DNA of 64,000 nucleotides from Albitalea sp966211955 (GTDB lineage: Bacteria; Pseudomonadota; Gammaproteobacteria; Burkholderiales; Burkholderiaceae_C): contig CBIHOF010000001.1 in assembly GCA_966211955.1 (NCBI GenBank), positions 310,001 to 374,000 on the forward strand, written 5' to 3'. The notes under the pieces were generated by a model. The model ran no database searches. It worked only from the letters and a program-made list of their open reading frames with translations, and had not been told where the DNA came from. Positions 1-7,440 of the stretch are shown one piece after another; within the stretch, counting starts at the first letter, position 1; the number at the start of each line of letters is the position of its first letter. A program made the position numbers and the translations under genes.

Positions 1-2
1 AG

Positions 3-461
3 ATCGACCTATCGCTCGCGGTTCCCTCGGACGCCGCGGCCATCGCCCAACTCTCGCGCGACGCGATCGAGCACGGCCTGTCCTGGCGATGGACCGCACG
101 CCGCGTGGCCCGCAGCATTCGCGACAGCGAGACCAACGTCGTCGTCGCACGGTGCGGCGGCAACTTCCTCGGTTTCGCCATCCTCAAGTACGAGGATGAC
201 GAAGCTCACTTGCTGCTGATGGCCGTGGCGCCCTCGCACCGCCGCAAGGGCGTGGCGAGTGCGATGCTCGGTTGGCTCGAGGCCACGGTGCGCGCCGGCG
301 GCTGGGCGACGATCGAGCTGGAAGCGCGGTCGCGCAATGACGAGGCGATTTCGTTCTACCGGCACCACGGGTTCGACGAGGCCGGCTTGTACCCCGGGTA
401 CTACGAAGGCGTGGAGGACGCGCGCCGGATGGTGAAGGCGATGAGGAAGCTGCCGGGGTGA
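3..461 (+). CDS. GNAT family N-acetyltransferase (5' partial)
   Basis: The reading frame is open to the left edge, so the N terminus lies outside the window. What remains is a GNAT fold protein that would transfer an acetyl group from acetyl-CoA to an amine. The central acetyl-CoA loop is clear (VAPSHRRKGVASAML, the Q/R-x-x-G-x-G/A type), followed by the conserved late part SRNDEAISFYRHHGFDEAG. The pattern is closest to the RimI-like branch, but the substrate cannot be deduced. A GTG at 105 is an internal codon rather than a convincing start, because homology-like sequence (IDLSLAVPSDAAAIAQLSRD) precedes it. Its stop lies about 90 bp before the next gene on the same strand. Confidence 0.85.
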   Translation: MDLSLAVPSDAAAIAQLSRDAIEHGLSWRWTARRVARSIRDSETNVVVARCGGNFLGFAILKYEDDEAHLLLMAVAPSHRRKGVASAMLGWLEATVRAGGWATIELEARSRNDEAISFYRHHGFDEAGLYPGYYEGVEDARRMVKAMRKLPG

Positions 462-551
462 GCTGACAGCTTGGCATCGGGCAAGGCCTCGATGGCCACG
501 AGCGTGACTCGAGTCAACGACGATGAAGGCGCCAGTCGCCGGGAGAGTTTC

Positions 552-1370
552 ATGCCTGCACCCAATGTGGATCGAGTCTTTGCGGGCTCCGTGCCGCAGC
601 TCTATGAGCGGCACATGGTGCCGTTGATCTTCGAGCCCTACGCAATAGACATTGCTGCACGTGTCGCCCGGCGCAAGCCGTCGTCGGTGCTCGAAGTTGC
701 TGCCGGAACGGGTGTCGTCACGCGCCGGCTTGCGACCCTGCTGGCGCCCGGGGCCGCCATCGTGGCGACCGATCTCAACCAGGCCATGCTCGATCAAGGC
801 GCCTCGGTGGGGACGAGCCGGCCCGTCGAATGGCGCCAGGCCGATGCGATGCAGCTGCCGTTCCCGGACCAATCATTCGACGTGGTGGTGTGCCAGTTCG
901 GCGCGATGTTCTTTCCGGACAAGCCCCGGGCGTTCTCGCAAGCGAGGCGCGTGCTTCGCCCCGGTGGTGCGTTCATCTTCAATGTGTGGGACAGCATCGA
1001 CCAGAACGAATTCGCGGATGTGGTCACGTCTGCCATGGAGCCCTTGTTTCCGACGGACCCGCCGCGCTTCCTCGCTCGAACGCCGCACGGCTTCGGCGAC
1101 GTTGCCGTCTTTCGCCACCAGCTTGCCGAGGCAGGCTTCGAGCGCGAACCTGAGGTCACGACGCTGGCCGCAAGAAGCCGTGCAGATTCGCCTGACATTC
1201 CTGCCATCGCGTATTGCCAAGGAACGCCGTTGCGAAGCGAGATCGAGGCACGCGGGCCTGCTCGCCTGATCGAGGCCACCAACGCCGCGACGCGAGCGAT
1301 TGCAGATCGGTTCGGGCAGGGCGCGGTGGATGGAAAGATCCAGGCGCACATCTTCAGCGTCGAACGGTAA
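552..1370 (+). CDS. SAM-dependent class I methyltransferase
   Basis: A 272-residue methyltransferase of the UbiE/Methyltransf_11 type that would move a methyl group from S-adenosylmethionine to an unknown small molecule. Motif I is VLEVAAGTGVVTRRL near residue 50, the acidic ribose contact is in VATDLNQAML, and motif II/III follows as FDVVVCQFGAMFFPDKPRAF. The ATG at 552 was chosen over the upstream 471 start because GGGAGAG sits just before it and the first 27 codons of the longer frame look non-conserved. No membrane segment or signal is visible. The neighbours do not suggest a pathway. Confidence 0.85.
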   Translation: MPAPNVDRVFAGSVPQLYERHMVPLIFEPYAIDIAARVARRKPSSVLEVAAGTGVVTRRLATLLAPGAAIVATDLNQAMLDQGASVGTSRPVEWRQADAMQLPFPDQSFDVVVCQFGAMFFPDKPRAFSQARRVLRPGGAFIFNVWDSIDQNEFADVVTSAMEPLFPTDPPRFLARTPHGFGDVAVFRHQLAEAGFEREPEVTTLAARSRADSPDIPAIAYCQGTPLRSEIEARGPARLIEATNAATRAIADRFGQGAVDGKIQAHIFSVER

Positions 1371-1531
1371 AGGCTGCAGGGGCACGCTGACGAAAGGCGG
1401 ATGTCTTCCGGTCCCAGCGATCTTGTCTGGCCACCATCAGAAGCTACCTCGACATCCCATCGGATTCGCGGGTAGCCAGAGTTCAAGTTTCGAGCGTCCA
1501 CGACCCATCTCACCGACACAGCGAGAACATC

Positions 1532-2224
1532 ATGCCCCTGCTTGGTTCAGCTGCGATGCTGCTTTCGTTCGACGTGCAGCCTGACGCCATCGAAGAGCAC
1601 GATCGCTGGCACACGCACGAGCACCTGCCTGAGCGTCTGTCGATTCCCGGTTTCCGTCGGGGCACACGTTGGCTCGCCACCGACGGCGGGCCCCGCTACA
1701 TGGTCCTGTACGAGGTCGACAGCTTGGCGACGCTTGCGTCTGAGGCCTATTTGGCGAGGCTGAACAACCCCACGCCGTGGACCACGAAGATGATGCCCCA
1801 CTACAGGGGAATGAACCGGGGCCTGTGCGCCGTGGTCGGAAGCTTCGGCTTCGGGCAGGGTGGTACGGCCGCACTCATTCGCTTCACGCCGGAACCGTCG
1901 CAGTCTGCGTCGTTGGACCGCTGGCTTCTTGAAGAGTCTCTGCTGCGAATTCCTGAATTGACTGGCCTCGGCAGCGCACATCTTCTCCGGGGCGCACAGC
2001 CTGCCGCCATGACCAACGAGCAGCGCATTCGAGGCGCTGATCGCGGAGTTGACTCGGCACTCATCATCACCGGATACGACACCAACGCCGTCTCCACATG
2101 CGCAAGCGAACTTTGCGCTGCGGGCGGTCTTCCGGCCCGAGGAGCAGGTGAACTGAGCTGTGCAATGTATCGTTGGAGCTATTGTCTTGCGAGCACGGAA
2201 ATCGAGGCCTCCCTCGGGCAGTGA
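1532..2224 (+). CDS. Conserved hypothetical protein, probable tandem ferredoxin-like fold
   Basis: A 230-residue soluble protein without an assignable function. The N-terminal half (DRWHTHEHLPERLSIPGFRRGTRW ... PRYMVLYEVDSLATLASEAYLARL) reads like a dimeric alpha/beta barrel domain of the EthD/Dabb type: a His-rich helix followed by a YMVLYEV strand. The second half may be a weaker repeat (FTPEPSQSASLDRWL ... GLGSAHLLRGAQ). This fold is often found in small-molecule degradation enzymes, but nothing here proves catalysis. Its stop overlaps a possible GTG start (2221) of the next gene, so the two may be co-translated. Confidence 0.6.
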   Translation: MPLLGSAAMLLSFDVQPDAIEEHDRWHTHEHLPERLSIPGFRRGTRWLATDGGPRYMVLYEVDSLATLASEAYLARLNNPTPWTTKMMPHYRGMNRGLCAVVGSFGFGQGGTAALIRFTPEPSQSASLDRWLLEESLLRIPELTGLGSAHLLRGAQPAAMTNEQRIRGADRGVDSALIITGYDTNAVSTCASELCAAGGLPARGAGELSCAMYRWSYCLASTEIEASLGQ

Positions 2225-2256
2225 GCATTGAAAATCAACACCGGTCTAAAGCACCT

Positions 2257-2997
2257 ATGCCCGTCATCGAATGCGAGATCCCTTCCTCCAGTGCACTGGG
2301 TTGCCGCTTGGTCGAATCCGCGTACTTTCGCGATTCTTATCGCGTCCCCTTGGCGCAGGGACGCGCGACCATGACGGAGATCTTTTTCGCCATATTCGGG
2401 CACCATCCGAGTTGGATGAAGTTCGTTCTCATCGTCCGGAATCGAATCGCTTCCATGTGCGGCCTTGAGGCGCCCACGGCGTCGGAAATTACTGATCTTG
2501 AGATCAGGAGCACTTACGCCGTCGGGGACAAGATCGGCGTCTGGCCGATCTCAAGCAACTGCCAACCTTTGCAGCCAGCGCCTCCATCTGACCCTCTTGT
2601 TGACCCGCAGCCGCTCTACCACGGCACGCGGGCCAACCTGCAGCCGGGCGACTTGATCGTCCCAGGCTACGCGTCCAACTATGGCAAAAGGAAGAAGGCG
2701 GCCTACGTCTACCTGAGCGCCACGCTGGAGGCGGCCACCTGGGGCGCGGAGCTGGCACTCGGGGAAGGTCCCGGCAGGATCTACATCGTCGAACCGACTG
2801 GTCCGATTGCCGATGACCCCAATCTGACTGACAAGAAGTTTCCAGGCAATCCGACCAAGTCATACCGCACACGAGAGCCGCTGCGCGTCGTGGGCGAGGT
2901 CAAGGAGTGGCAGGGGCACTCACCAGAAGCGCTCAAGGCCATGAAGGACCACATCGAGCAACTCCGGCAACTTGGCGTTGATGCCATCGAAGATTGA
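2257..2997 (+). CDS. DUF2867 N-terminal fragment fused to Arr-type rifamycin ADP-ribosyltransferase
   Basis: Two unrelated families share one open frame. Residues 1 to about 98 match the first part of a DUF2867 protein (AYFRDSYRVPL, PSWMKFVLIVRNRI, YAVGDKIGVWPI) and stop where the second half of that family should begin. From about residue 116 the sequence is a full-length Arr enzyme, which uses NAD+ to ADP-ribosylate rifamycins: YHGTRANLQPGDLI, YVYLSATLEAATWGAELA, YIVEPTGP followed by DDPNLT, and FPGNPTKSYRTREPLRVVG. The family's catalytic His, Tyr and Asp are all present. The ATG at 2257 fits the DUF2867 start; GTG 2221 or 2173 would lengthen it. Whether the DUF2867 part folds, or Arr is translated from an internal start, is unknown. 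Confidence 0.8.
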   Translation: MPVIECEIPSSSALGCRLVESAYFRDSYRVPLAQGRATMTEIFFAIFGHHPSWMKFVLIVRNRIASMCGLEAPTASEITDLEIRSTYAVGDKIGVWPISSNCQPLQPAPPSDPLVDPQPLYHGTRANLQPGDLIVPGYASNYGKRKKAAYVYLSATLEAATWGAELALGEGPGRIYIVEPTGPIADDPNLTDKKFPGNPTKSYRTREPLRVVGEVKEWQGHSPEALKAMKDHIEQLRQLGVDAIED

Positions 2998-3047
2998 TGA
3001 CAAACGCTATGCCCCTCGCGCATGGACGAGTGCTACGCTTTCCCGCC

Positions 3048-3425
3048 ATGGACACGCCACTTTCGATCAGCCAGATCATCGTTCGGATCTGTCTCTTTGC
3101 CTTCTCCGCCATTGGCATCTTTGGCGGTTCCGTCCAGCTGTTTCTTGGCCAGCCCGATACATCGCCGCGCCTGGACAACGTCCATCGCTTCATGGCGGGT
3201 GTCTATCTGAGCATGGGCGTGATCTGCGGGTGGGCTGCGGCGACGGTCAGAGAGCAAGGCATGCTTGTCTATCTGATCGCTGGCGGTGTGTTCGTCGCAG
3301 GCTGTGGCCGGCTCCTGTCGATGAGCAAGGTAGGGTTGCCCGAGCCAAGGGTTGTGTGGCTCGGCTATCTCGCACCCGAGCTCGTCTTGCCTTGGGTGCT
3401 GGCCTTCGCGCACTATCAGCAGTGA
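3048..3425 (+). CDS. DUF4345 family small membrane protein
   Basis: A 125-residue integral membrane protein with four hydrophobic segments (IIVRICLFAFSAIGIFGGSVQLF, FMAGVYLSMGVICGWAAA, LVYLIAGGVFVAGCGRL and YLAPELVLPWVLAF). The pattern, including the LDNVHRFMAGVYLSMG stretch between the first two helices, is that of DUF4345 proteins of unknown function. The ATG at 3048 is preferred over 2994 because the 18 extra residues are polar and unlike a membrane protein start. A TACGCTTTCCCGCC stretch directly before the ATG could be a -10 element of a near-leaderless transcript. Confidence 0.7.
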   Translation: MDTPLSISQIIVRICLFAFSAIGIFGGSVQLFLGQPDTSPRLDNVHRFMAGVYLSMGVICGWAAATVREQGMLVYLIAGGVFVAGCGRLLSMSKVGLPEPRVVWLGYLAPELVLPWVLAFAHYQQ

Positions 3426-3448
3426 GCCCTGGCCTGAAGGAGCGCAGC

Positions 3449-3826
3449 ATGTCCCGGCAGATCATTCGAACCGACGATGCGCCTCACTCAGCGAGCTACA
3501 GCCAGGCAGTGAAGGCTGCCGGCCTGGTGTTCGTCTCCGGCCAGGGGCCGTTCGATCCGCACACGGGTGACGTGTGCGGTGACACGGTCCAGGAGCAGAC
3601 GCGGCAATGCCTGCGCAATGTGTCGGCCATTCTGGATGCCGCCGGGACGTCGCTCGCGAAGGTGGTGAGCGCGACTTTCATCCTCGCCGAGGAGTCGGAC
3701 TTCGCCGGCTTCAATGAGGAGTGGATGCAGTGGTTTCCCTCCGACCCTCCGGCCCGGCAAGGCGCGAAGCTGCCGATCCGACCCAAGGGCATGAAGGTGT
3801 CGGTGGCAGTCATTGCCCAAGCTTGA
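3449..3826 (+). CDS. RidA/YjgF/UK114 family protein, catalytic Glu not conserved
   Basis: A 125-residue RidA-fold protein; classical members hydrolyse reactive enamine/imine intermediates as trimers. Family landmarks are SYSQAVKAAGLVFVSGQ, PFDPHTGDV, QTRQCLRNVSAILDAAG and PPARQGAKLP, which keeps the arginine equivalent to E. coli Arg105. The C-terminal strand reads KVSVAVIAQA, where active RidA has an IEIEAIA-type strand, so the usual glutamate is absent and standard deaminase activity is doubtful. A good ribosome site (GAAGGAGCGC) precedes ATG 3449, which lies 23 bp after the DUF4345 stop, so co-transcription is likely. Confidence 0.85.
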   Translation: MSRQIIRTDDAPHSASYSQAVKAAGLVFVSGQGPFDPHTGDVCGDTVQEQTRQCLRNVSAILDAAGTSLAKVVSATFILAEESDFAGFNEEWMQWFPSDPPARQGAKLPIRPKGMKVSVAVIAQA

Positions 3827-3911
3827 CGGGGTACACCTGGAAAGGCGCCGCATGACTCAGCGCGCCCCGCTGGCTTGAACTGGCGCACCGCGGCCTCAGC
3901 TGCGGTGGGCC

Positions 3912-4076
3912 ATGAAAATCACCCTGAACTGGCGGCGGCCGCTCTTCTACCTCCTCATTCCGGTGCTGCTTGTTCTCGCGTTCGTCGGCTTTCCTCCGCC
4001 GTTCGCGCCGCCGTTGGCCACGCGGCCCAAGCAGGAGCAGTCGGTGCCAGCGGACAAGAAGGCGGACAAGCGTTGA
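3912..4076 (+). CDS. Small single-span membrane protein (54 aa)
   Basis: A short open frame with one hydrophobic helix (PLFYLLIPVLLVLAFVGF) after a basic start MKITLNWRR, then a proline-rich stretch and a charged tail ending DKKADKR. The charge pattern suggests the N terminus is cytoplasmic and the tail is outside, although the Lys-rich tail makes this uncertain. The codon choice is as GC-rich as in the neighbours. It is convergent with the iolG-like gene whose stop lies 22 bp away. No function can be assigned. Confidence 0.5.
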   Translation: MKITLNWRRPLFYLLIPVLLVLAFVGFPPPFAPPLATRPKQEQSVPADKKADKR

Positions 4077-4098
4077 AAGCTCGTCGCAATGTCGAGCT

Positions 4099-5088
4099 TC
4101 AGAACAGAACAGGCTGGCCCGTTTCGAACGATTGTGCAGCGGCATCGGCCAGGCGCTGTGCAGCGACGCCATCCGCCACGGTGGTGCGGAAGGTCCCACC
4201 GTTTTGAAGCTGCTCGAAGAAGTGCGTGACCTCCAGGCGATACGCCTCGCGGTAGCGCTGCAGGAAGAAGTTCTCGGGGTTGTCCACGCTCGTCGCGGAG
4301 GCCGTGGCTTGCAGCACTTCGGTGGGCCGGTGGTTGCCGCAGGCGAGCAAGCCCTTGGAGCCCAGCACCTCGAAGCGCTGGTCATAGCCGTAGGCCGCGC
4401 GCCGCGAGGTGTTGATCTGGCACAGCCGGCCTTTCTTCGTCCGGATGGTCACGGCCGTCGAGTCGATGTCGCCGGCCTCGCCGATGGCGGGGTCGGTCAG
4501 GCATGAGCCCGTGGCGCTCAGCCAGGCGGCTTCGTCGTCGAGGATCCAGCGGAAGACGTCGAAGTCGTGGATGAGCATGTCGCGGAAGATGCCGCCTGAC
4601 TTCTTGATGTAGTCGACGGGCGGCGCACCCGGGTCGCGGCTTGTGATGACGAGCATCTCCGGCGTGCCCACGTCGCCGCGTGCGAGGCGGGTCTTCGCTT
4701 CATTGAAAGTCGGGTCGAAGCGGCGCTGGAAGCCGATCATGCAGGCCACGCCGGCATCGGCCACCGCCTTCTCGCAGGCCTGCGCCCGGGCAACCGAAAG
4801 ATCCACCGGCTTCTCGCAGAAGATGTGCTTGCGCGCCTTTGCGGCCCGCGTGATCAGCTCGCTGTGCGTGGTGGTGGGCGAGGCAATGACCACCGCATCG
4901 ATGCTCGCATCGGCGAACACCTCGTCGAGCGTGGCGGTGGCCTGCGCGCCGAAGGTGGCCGCCAGTTCGCGGGCGCTTGCGATGAGCGGATCGCTCACCA
5001 CCTTGAGCGTGACGCCGGGCAAGGCGGCGAGATTGGATGCGTGGATTCGGCCGATGCGGCCGGCGCCGAAGAGGGCGACGTTCTTCAT
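4099..5088 (-). CDS. iolG: Inositol 2-dehydrogenase-like oxidoreductase (Gfo/Idh/MocA family)
   Basis: A 329-residue NAD(P)-dependent dehydrogenase expected to oxidise myo-inositol to 2-keto-myo-inositol, the first step of the pathway encoded to its right. The Rossmann motif is VALFGAGRIGRIHASNLA at the start, the conserved EKPVDLSVA loop follows at about residue 95, and the second domain contains the GGIFRDMLIHDFDVFRWIL segment with its catalytic Asp/His region. ATG 5088 is preceded by GGAG; the upstream frame extension is non-conserved. It follows the RpiR-type regulator gene by 29 bp on the same strand, so regulator and enzyme are probably one transcript. Confidence 0.85.
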   Translation of the reverse strand: MKNVALFGAGRIGRIHASNLAALPGVTLKVVSDPLIASARELAATFGAQATATLDEVFADASIDAVVIASPTTTHSELITRAAKARKHIFCEKPVDLSVARAQACEKAVADAGVACMIGFQRRFDPTFNEAKTRLARGDVGTPEMLVITSRDPGAPPVDYIKKSGGIFRDMLIHDFDVFRWILDDEAAWLSATGSCLTDPAIGEAGDIDSTAVTIRTKKGRLCQINTSRRAAYGYDQRFEVLGSKGLLACGNHRPTEVLQATASATSVDNPENFFLQRYREAYRLEVTHFFEQLQNGGTFRTTVADGVAAQRLADAAAQSFETGQPVLF

Positions 5089-5117
5089 GGGAGCTCCGTG
5101 TGGGGTTGAAGTGCCGC

Positions 5118-6071
5118 CTAGGCCTGGGCGGCAAGGGATGTCGAACTGGGCTGGTACTCCAGCTCTGTCTGGTAGGCCAGGGCGATGAACAGGCTTTGCG
5201 CCAGGCACATCGTGTTGGTGAGCGAGCGGAACCCGAAGGTCTCGCTTTCGTGGACGATCAGCGCCGCCTGCGACTGCTGCGCGAGCGGGCTCATCATGGT
5301 GTCGGTGATGGAGACGAGCTTGGCGCCGCGTGCCAGCGCAAGGCGCACGCATTGCAGGGTCTCGTCCGCATAGGGCGCGAAGCTGATGGCGATCATCACG
5401 TCGCCACGGCGCAGGCCGCGCAGCTGGCCTTCGTGCATGCTGCCGAAGCCGCTGACGAGCTGGATGCGCTTGTCGGTGTGCTGCAAGGCGTAGGTGAGGT
5501 AGGACGCCACCGCCGCGGAGCGCCGCGCGCCCACGATCCAGATGCCGTCAGTGCGTGCGAGCAGGTTCACCGCGTCGCTGAACACCGAGCTGTGCAAGTC
5601 GCGCTGCATCTCGTGCATGCCGGCGATGCTGCCGTTGATGAACTCGTAGGCGATGTCGCCGCTGGACAACCGCCCCTTGGCAGATTCGATGACCGTGCGG
5701 ATGCGCGACTGGTAGTTGCGCGCCGGCGAGAGCTGCTGCGACAGGCCGTCGCGAAAGATCTTCTGCAGCTCGGTGTAGCCCGAGTAGCCGAAATGCTTGG
5801 CGAAGCGGATGACGGCCGAAGGCTGCACGCCGCATTGGTCGGCCACGTCCTGGATGCGCTCCAGGCCGATGTGATCGCGGTTGTGCTCGACGTAGCGCCC
5901 GATGATCTTCAGCTGCCGGCTCAACTGCTCGTATTCGGCCGCGATGCGCTTGAGCAGCGCCTCGGCCTGCGGGTTGGCGCCGCGGCTGGGGACGCGGCCA
6001 GCAAGCGGCGGTGCCGAGACAGGCGAGGACGAGACGGTTTGCAGCTTCTTCGCCGCCGGTGACTTCTTCAT
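5118..6071 (-). CDS. MurR/RpiR family transcriptional regulator (IolR-like)
   Basis: A 317-residue regulator with an N-terminal RpiR helix-turn-helix (about residues 36-115: RIQDVADQCGVQPSAVIRFAKHFGYSGYTELQKIF) and a C-terminal SIS sugar-phosphate isomerase domain (about 135-290: GIWIVGARRSAAVASYL, DVMIAISFAPYADET, GAKLVSITD). RpiR proteins of this type repress sugar or inositol genes and respond to a phosphorylated intermediate bound by the SIS domain. Its position, divergent from the inositol transporter and upstream of iolG, supports an IolR role. Two GAA-N6-TTC palindromes lie in the 179-bp divergent promoter region, so it probably also controls itself. A TATAGT box at 6080-6085 would give an almost leaderless mRNA. 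Confidence 0.88.
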   Translation of the reverse strand: MKKSPAAKKLQTVSSSPVSAPPLAGRVPSRGANPQAEALLKRIAAEYEQLSRQLKIIGRYVEHNRDHIGLERIQDVADQCGVQPSAVIRFAKHFGYSGYTELQKIFRDGLSQQLSPARNYQSRIRTVIESAKGRLSSGDIAYEFINGSIAGMHEMQRDLHSSVFSDAVNLLARTDGIWIVGARRSAAVASYLTYALQHTDKRIQLVSGFGSMHEGQLRGLRRGDVMIAISFAPYADETLQCVRLALARGAKLVSITDTMMSPLAQQSQAALIVHESETFGFRSLTNTMCLAQSLFIALAYQTELEYQPSSTSLAAQA

Positions 6072-6103
6072 GGCCGGTGACTATAGCCAGTTTCGGTAGA
6101 AAA

Positions 6104-6119
6104 CAGAAAAAGATTTCTG
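6104..6119. promoter_or_regulatory. Putative RpiR/IolR operator 1, divergent promoter
   Basis: A perfect inverted repeat CAGAAA-AAGA-TTTCTG. Its core is GAA-N6-TTC. It sits just upstream of the TATAGT -10 element of the regulator gene, overlapping where its -35 should be, so binding would repress regulator and iolG. Its centre is exactly 30 bp from the next palindrome. Confidence 0.6.
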
Positions 6120-6135
6120 ATGGGTTTGTTCCAAG

Positions 6136-6147
6136 GAAATTGTTTTC
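6136..6147. promoter_or_regulatory. Putative RpiR/IolR operator 2, divergent promoter
   Basis: The palindrome GAAA-TTGT-TTTC (with flank GGAA-N6-TTCG). It lies 10 bp before a TAGAAT box (6157-6162) that could be the -10 of the rightward transporter promoter, so it covers that promoter's -35 region. The half-site resembles the GGAA-N6-TTCC motif recalled for the RpiR-type IolR of Sinorhizobium meliloti. Confidence 0.6.
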
Positions 6148-6250
6148 GTTGCTGCCTAGAATGTCCGACAGGCAGGGGAAGTCCGCGACCCAGCAGTCCG
6201 CGTCATCTGCCGTCACAACGACATGAACTTGACCACCAACAGGAGAAGAC

Positions 6251-7279
6251 ATGAAAGCGACGACTCAACGCGGCCTGCTCAAGACCATGGTCCTGGCCGC
6301 ACTCGTGGCCTTCGGCTCAGCGCAGGCCGCGGGCCGCTATGTGCTCATCAGCCACGCGCCCGATTCGGATTCGTGGTGGAACACCATCAAGAACGCCGTG
6401 AAGCAAGCCGGTGAAGACTATGGCGTGCAAGTGGATTACCGCAACCCGCCCAACGGCGACCTGGCCGACATGGCCCGCCTGATCGAACAGGCCGCGGCGC
6501 AAGGCTATGACGGCGTGATCACCACCATCGCCGACTACCAGGTTCTGGAAGGCGCGCTGAAGAAGGTCACCGACAAGAAGATTCCGCTGATCACCATCAA
6601 CTCGGGCACGCCCGAGCAGAGCGAGAAGCTCGGGGCCATCATGCACGTCGGCCAGCCCGAGTACGACGCCGGCAAGGGCGCGGGCGAGCGGGCCAAGGCC
6701 AAGGGCGTCAAGAGCTTCCTGTGCGTGAACCACTACGCGACCAACCCGGCCTCGTTCGAGCGCTGCCGCGGCTTCGGCGATGCGATCGGCGTGGACTACA
6801 AGAAATCCACGCTCGACGTCGGCGACGACCCGACCACCATCGAGTCCAAGGTCTCGGCCTACCTGCGCCAGAACCCGTCCACCGGGGCCGTGCTGGCGCT
6901 CGGGCCCACGTCGGCGCACCCGACGCTCAAGGCACTGGAGAAAGCAGGCCTGAGCGGCAAGCTCTTCTTCGCCACCTTCGACCTGTCCGATGAAATCTCC
7001 GCCGGCATCAAGAGCGGTGCAGTGGCCTTCGCCATCGACCAGCAGCCCTACCTGCAGGGCTACATCCCGGTGGCCGAAATGGCGACCATGAAGAGCCTGC
7101 ACACCACGGACGCGAAGAAGGCGGCCGAGGCGGTGAAGGCCAATGCCAAGACCCAGGCGCGCTTTGCCGAGTACGGGCTGGCGCCGGCCTACGGTGCGCG
7201 GCACATCGGCTCGGGCCCGGGCTTCGTGACGAAGGACAACATCGGCAAGGTCGAGAAGTACGCGGGTCAATACCGTTGA
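6251..7279 (+). CDS. Sugar/inositol ABC transporter periplasmic binding protein
   Basis: A 342-residue periplasmic receptor of the Peripla_BP_4 (ribose/xylose/inositol-binding) type, the capture component of the importer encoded next. A Sec signal peptide (basic MKATTQRG, hydrophobic LLKTMVLAALVAFGS, cleavage near AQA-AG) precedes the mature chain. Family segments include DSDSWWNTIKNAVKQA, GYDGVITTIADYQV, IPLITINSGTPE and AFAIDQQPYLQGYIPVAEM. AGGAG lies 5 nt before the ATG. It is separated from the permease by a strong hairpin, which fits the usual higher expression of the binding protein. Location beside iol genes suggests myo-inositol, but the ligand is inferred. Confidence 0.88.
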   Translation: MKATTQRGLLKTMVLAALVAFGSAQAAGRYVLISHAPDSDSWWNTIKNAVKQAGEDYGVQVDYRNPPNGDLADMARLIEQAAAQGYDGVITTIADYQVLEGALKKVTDKKIPLITINSGTPEQSEKLGAIMHVGQPEYDAGKGAGERAKAKGVKSFLCVNHYATNPASFERCRGFGDAIGVDYKKSTLDVGDDPTTIESKVSAYLRQNPSTGAVLALGPTSAHPTLKALEKAGLSGKLFFATFDLSDEISAGIKSGAVAFAIDQQPYLQGYIPVAEMATMKSLHTTDAKKAAEAVKANAKTQARFAEYGLAPAYGARHIGSGPGFVTKDNIGKVEKYAGQYR

Positions 7280-7316
7280 TTCCGCGGATTCAGCTGGTGC
7301 ACTGAAGGCGCCGAGC

Positions 7317-7340
7317 GCGGGCCGGGTCGACCCAGCCCGC
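7317..7340 (+). other. Intercistronic hairpin between binding protein and permease genes
   Basis: Inverted repeat GCGGGC-c-GGGTC/GACCC-a-GCCCGC gives an 11-bp stem with one mismatch. There is no U tract, so it is more likely a 3'-end stabiliser or partial attenuator of the binding-protein message than a full terminator. Confidence 0.5.
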
Positions 7341-7440
7341 CGGCCGGCCCTTGACCGAAGCTCCGGAGTCGTTCATGAATGCAGTTCCACATTCCATGCT
7401 GCCGCCAGCCCTGGGCGACACCTACCCGCGAGGACCCACC

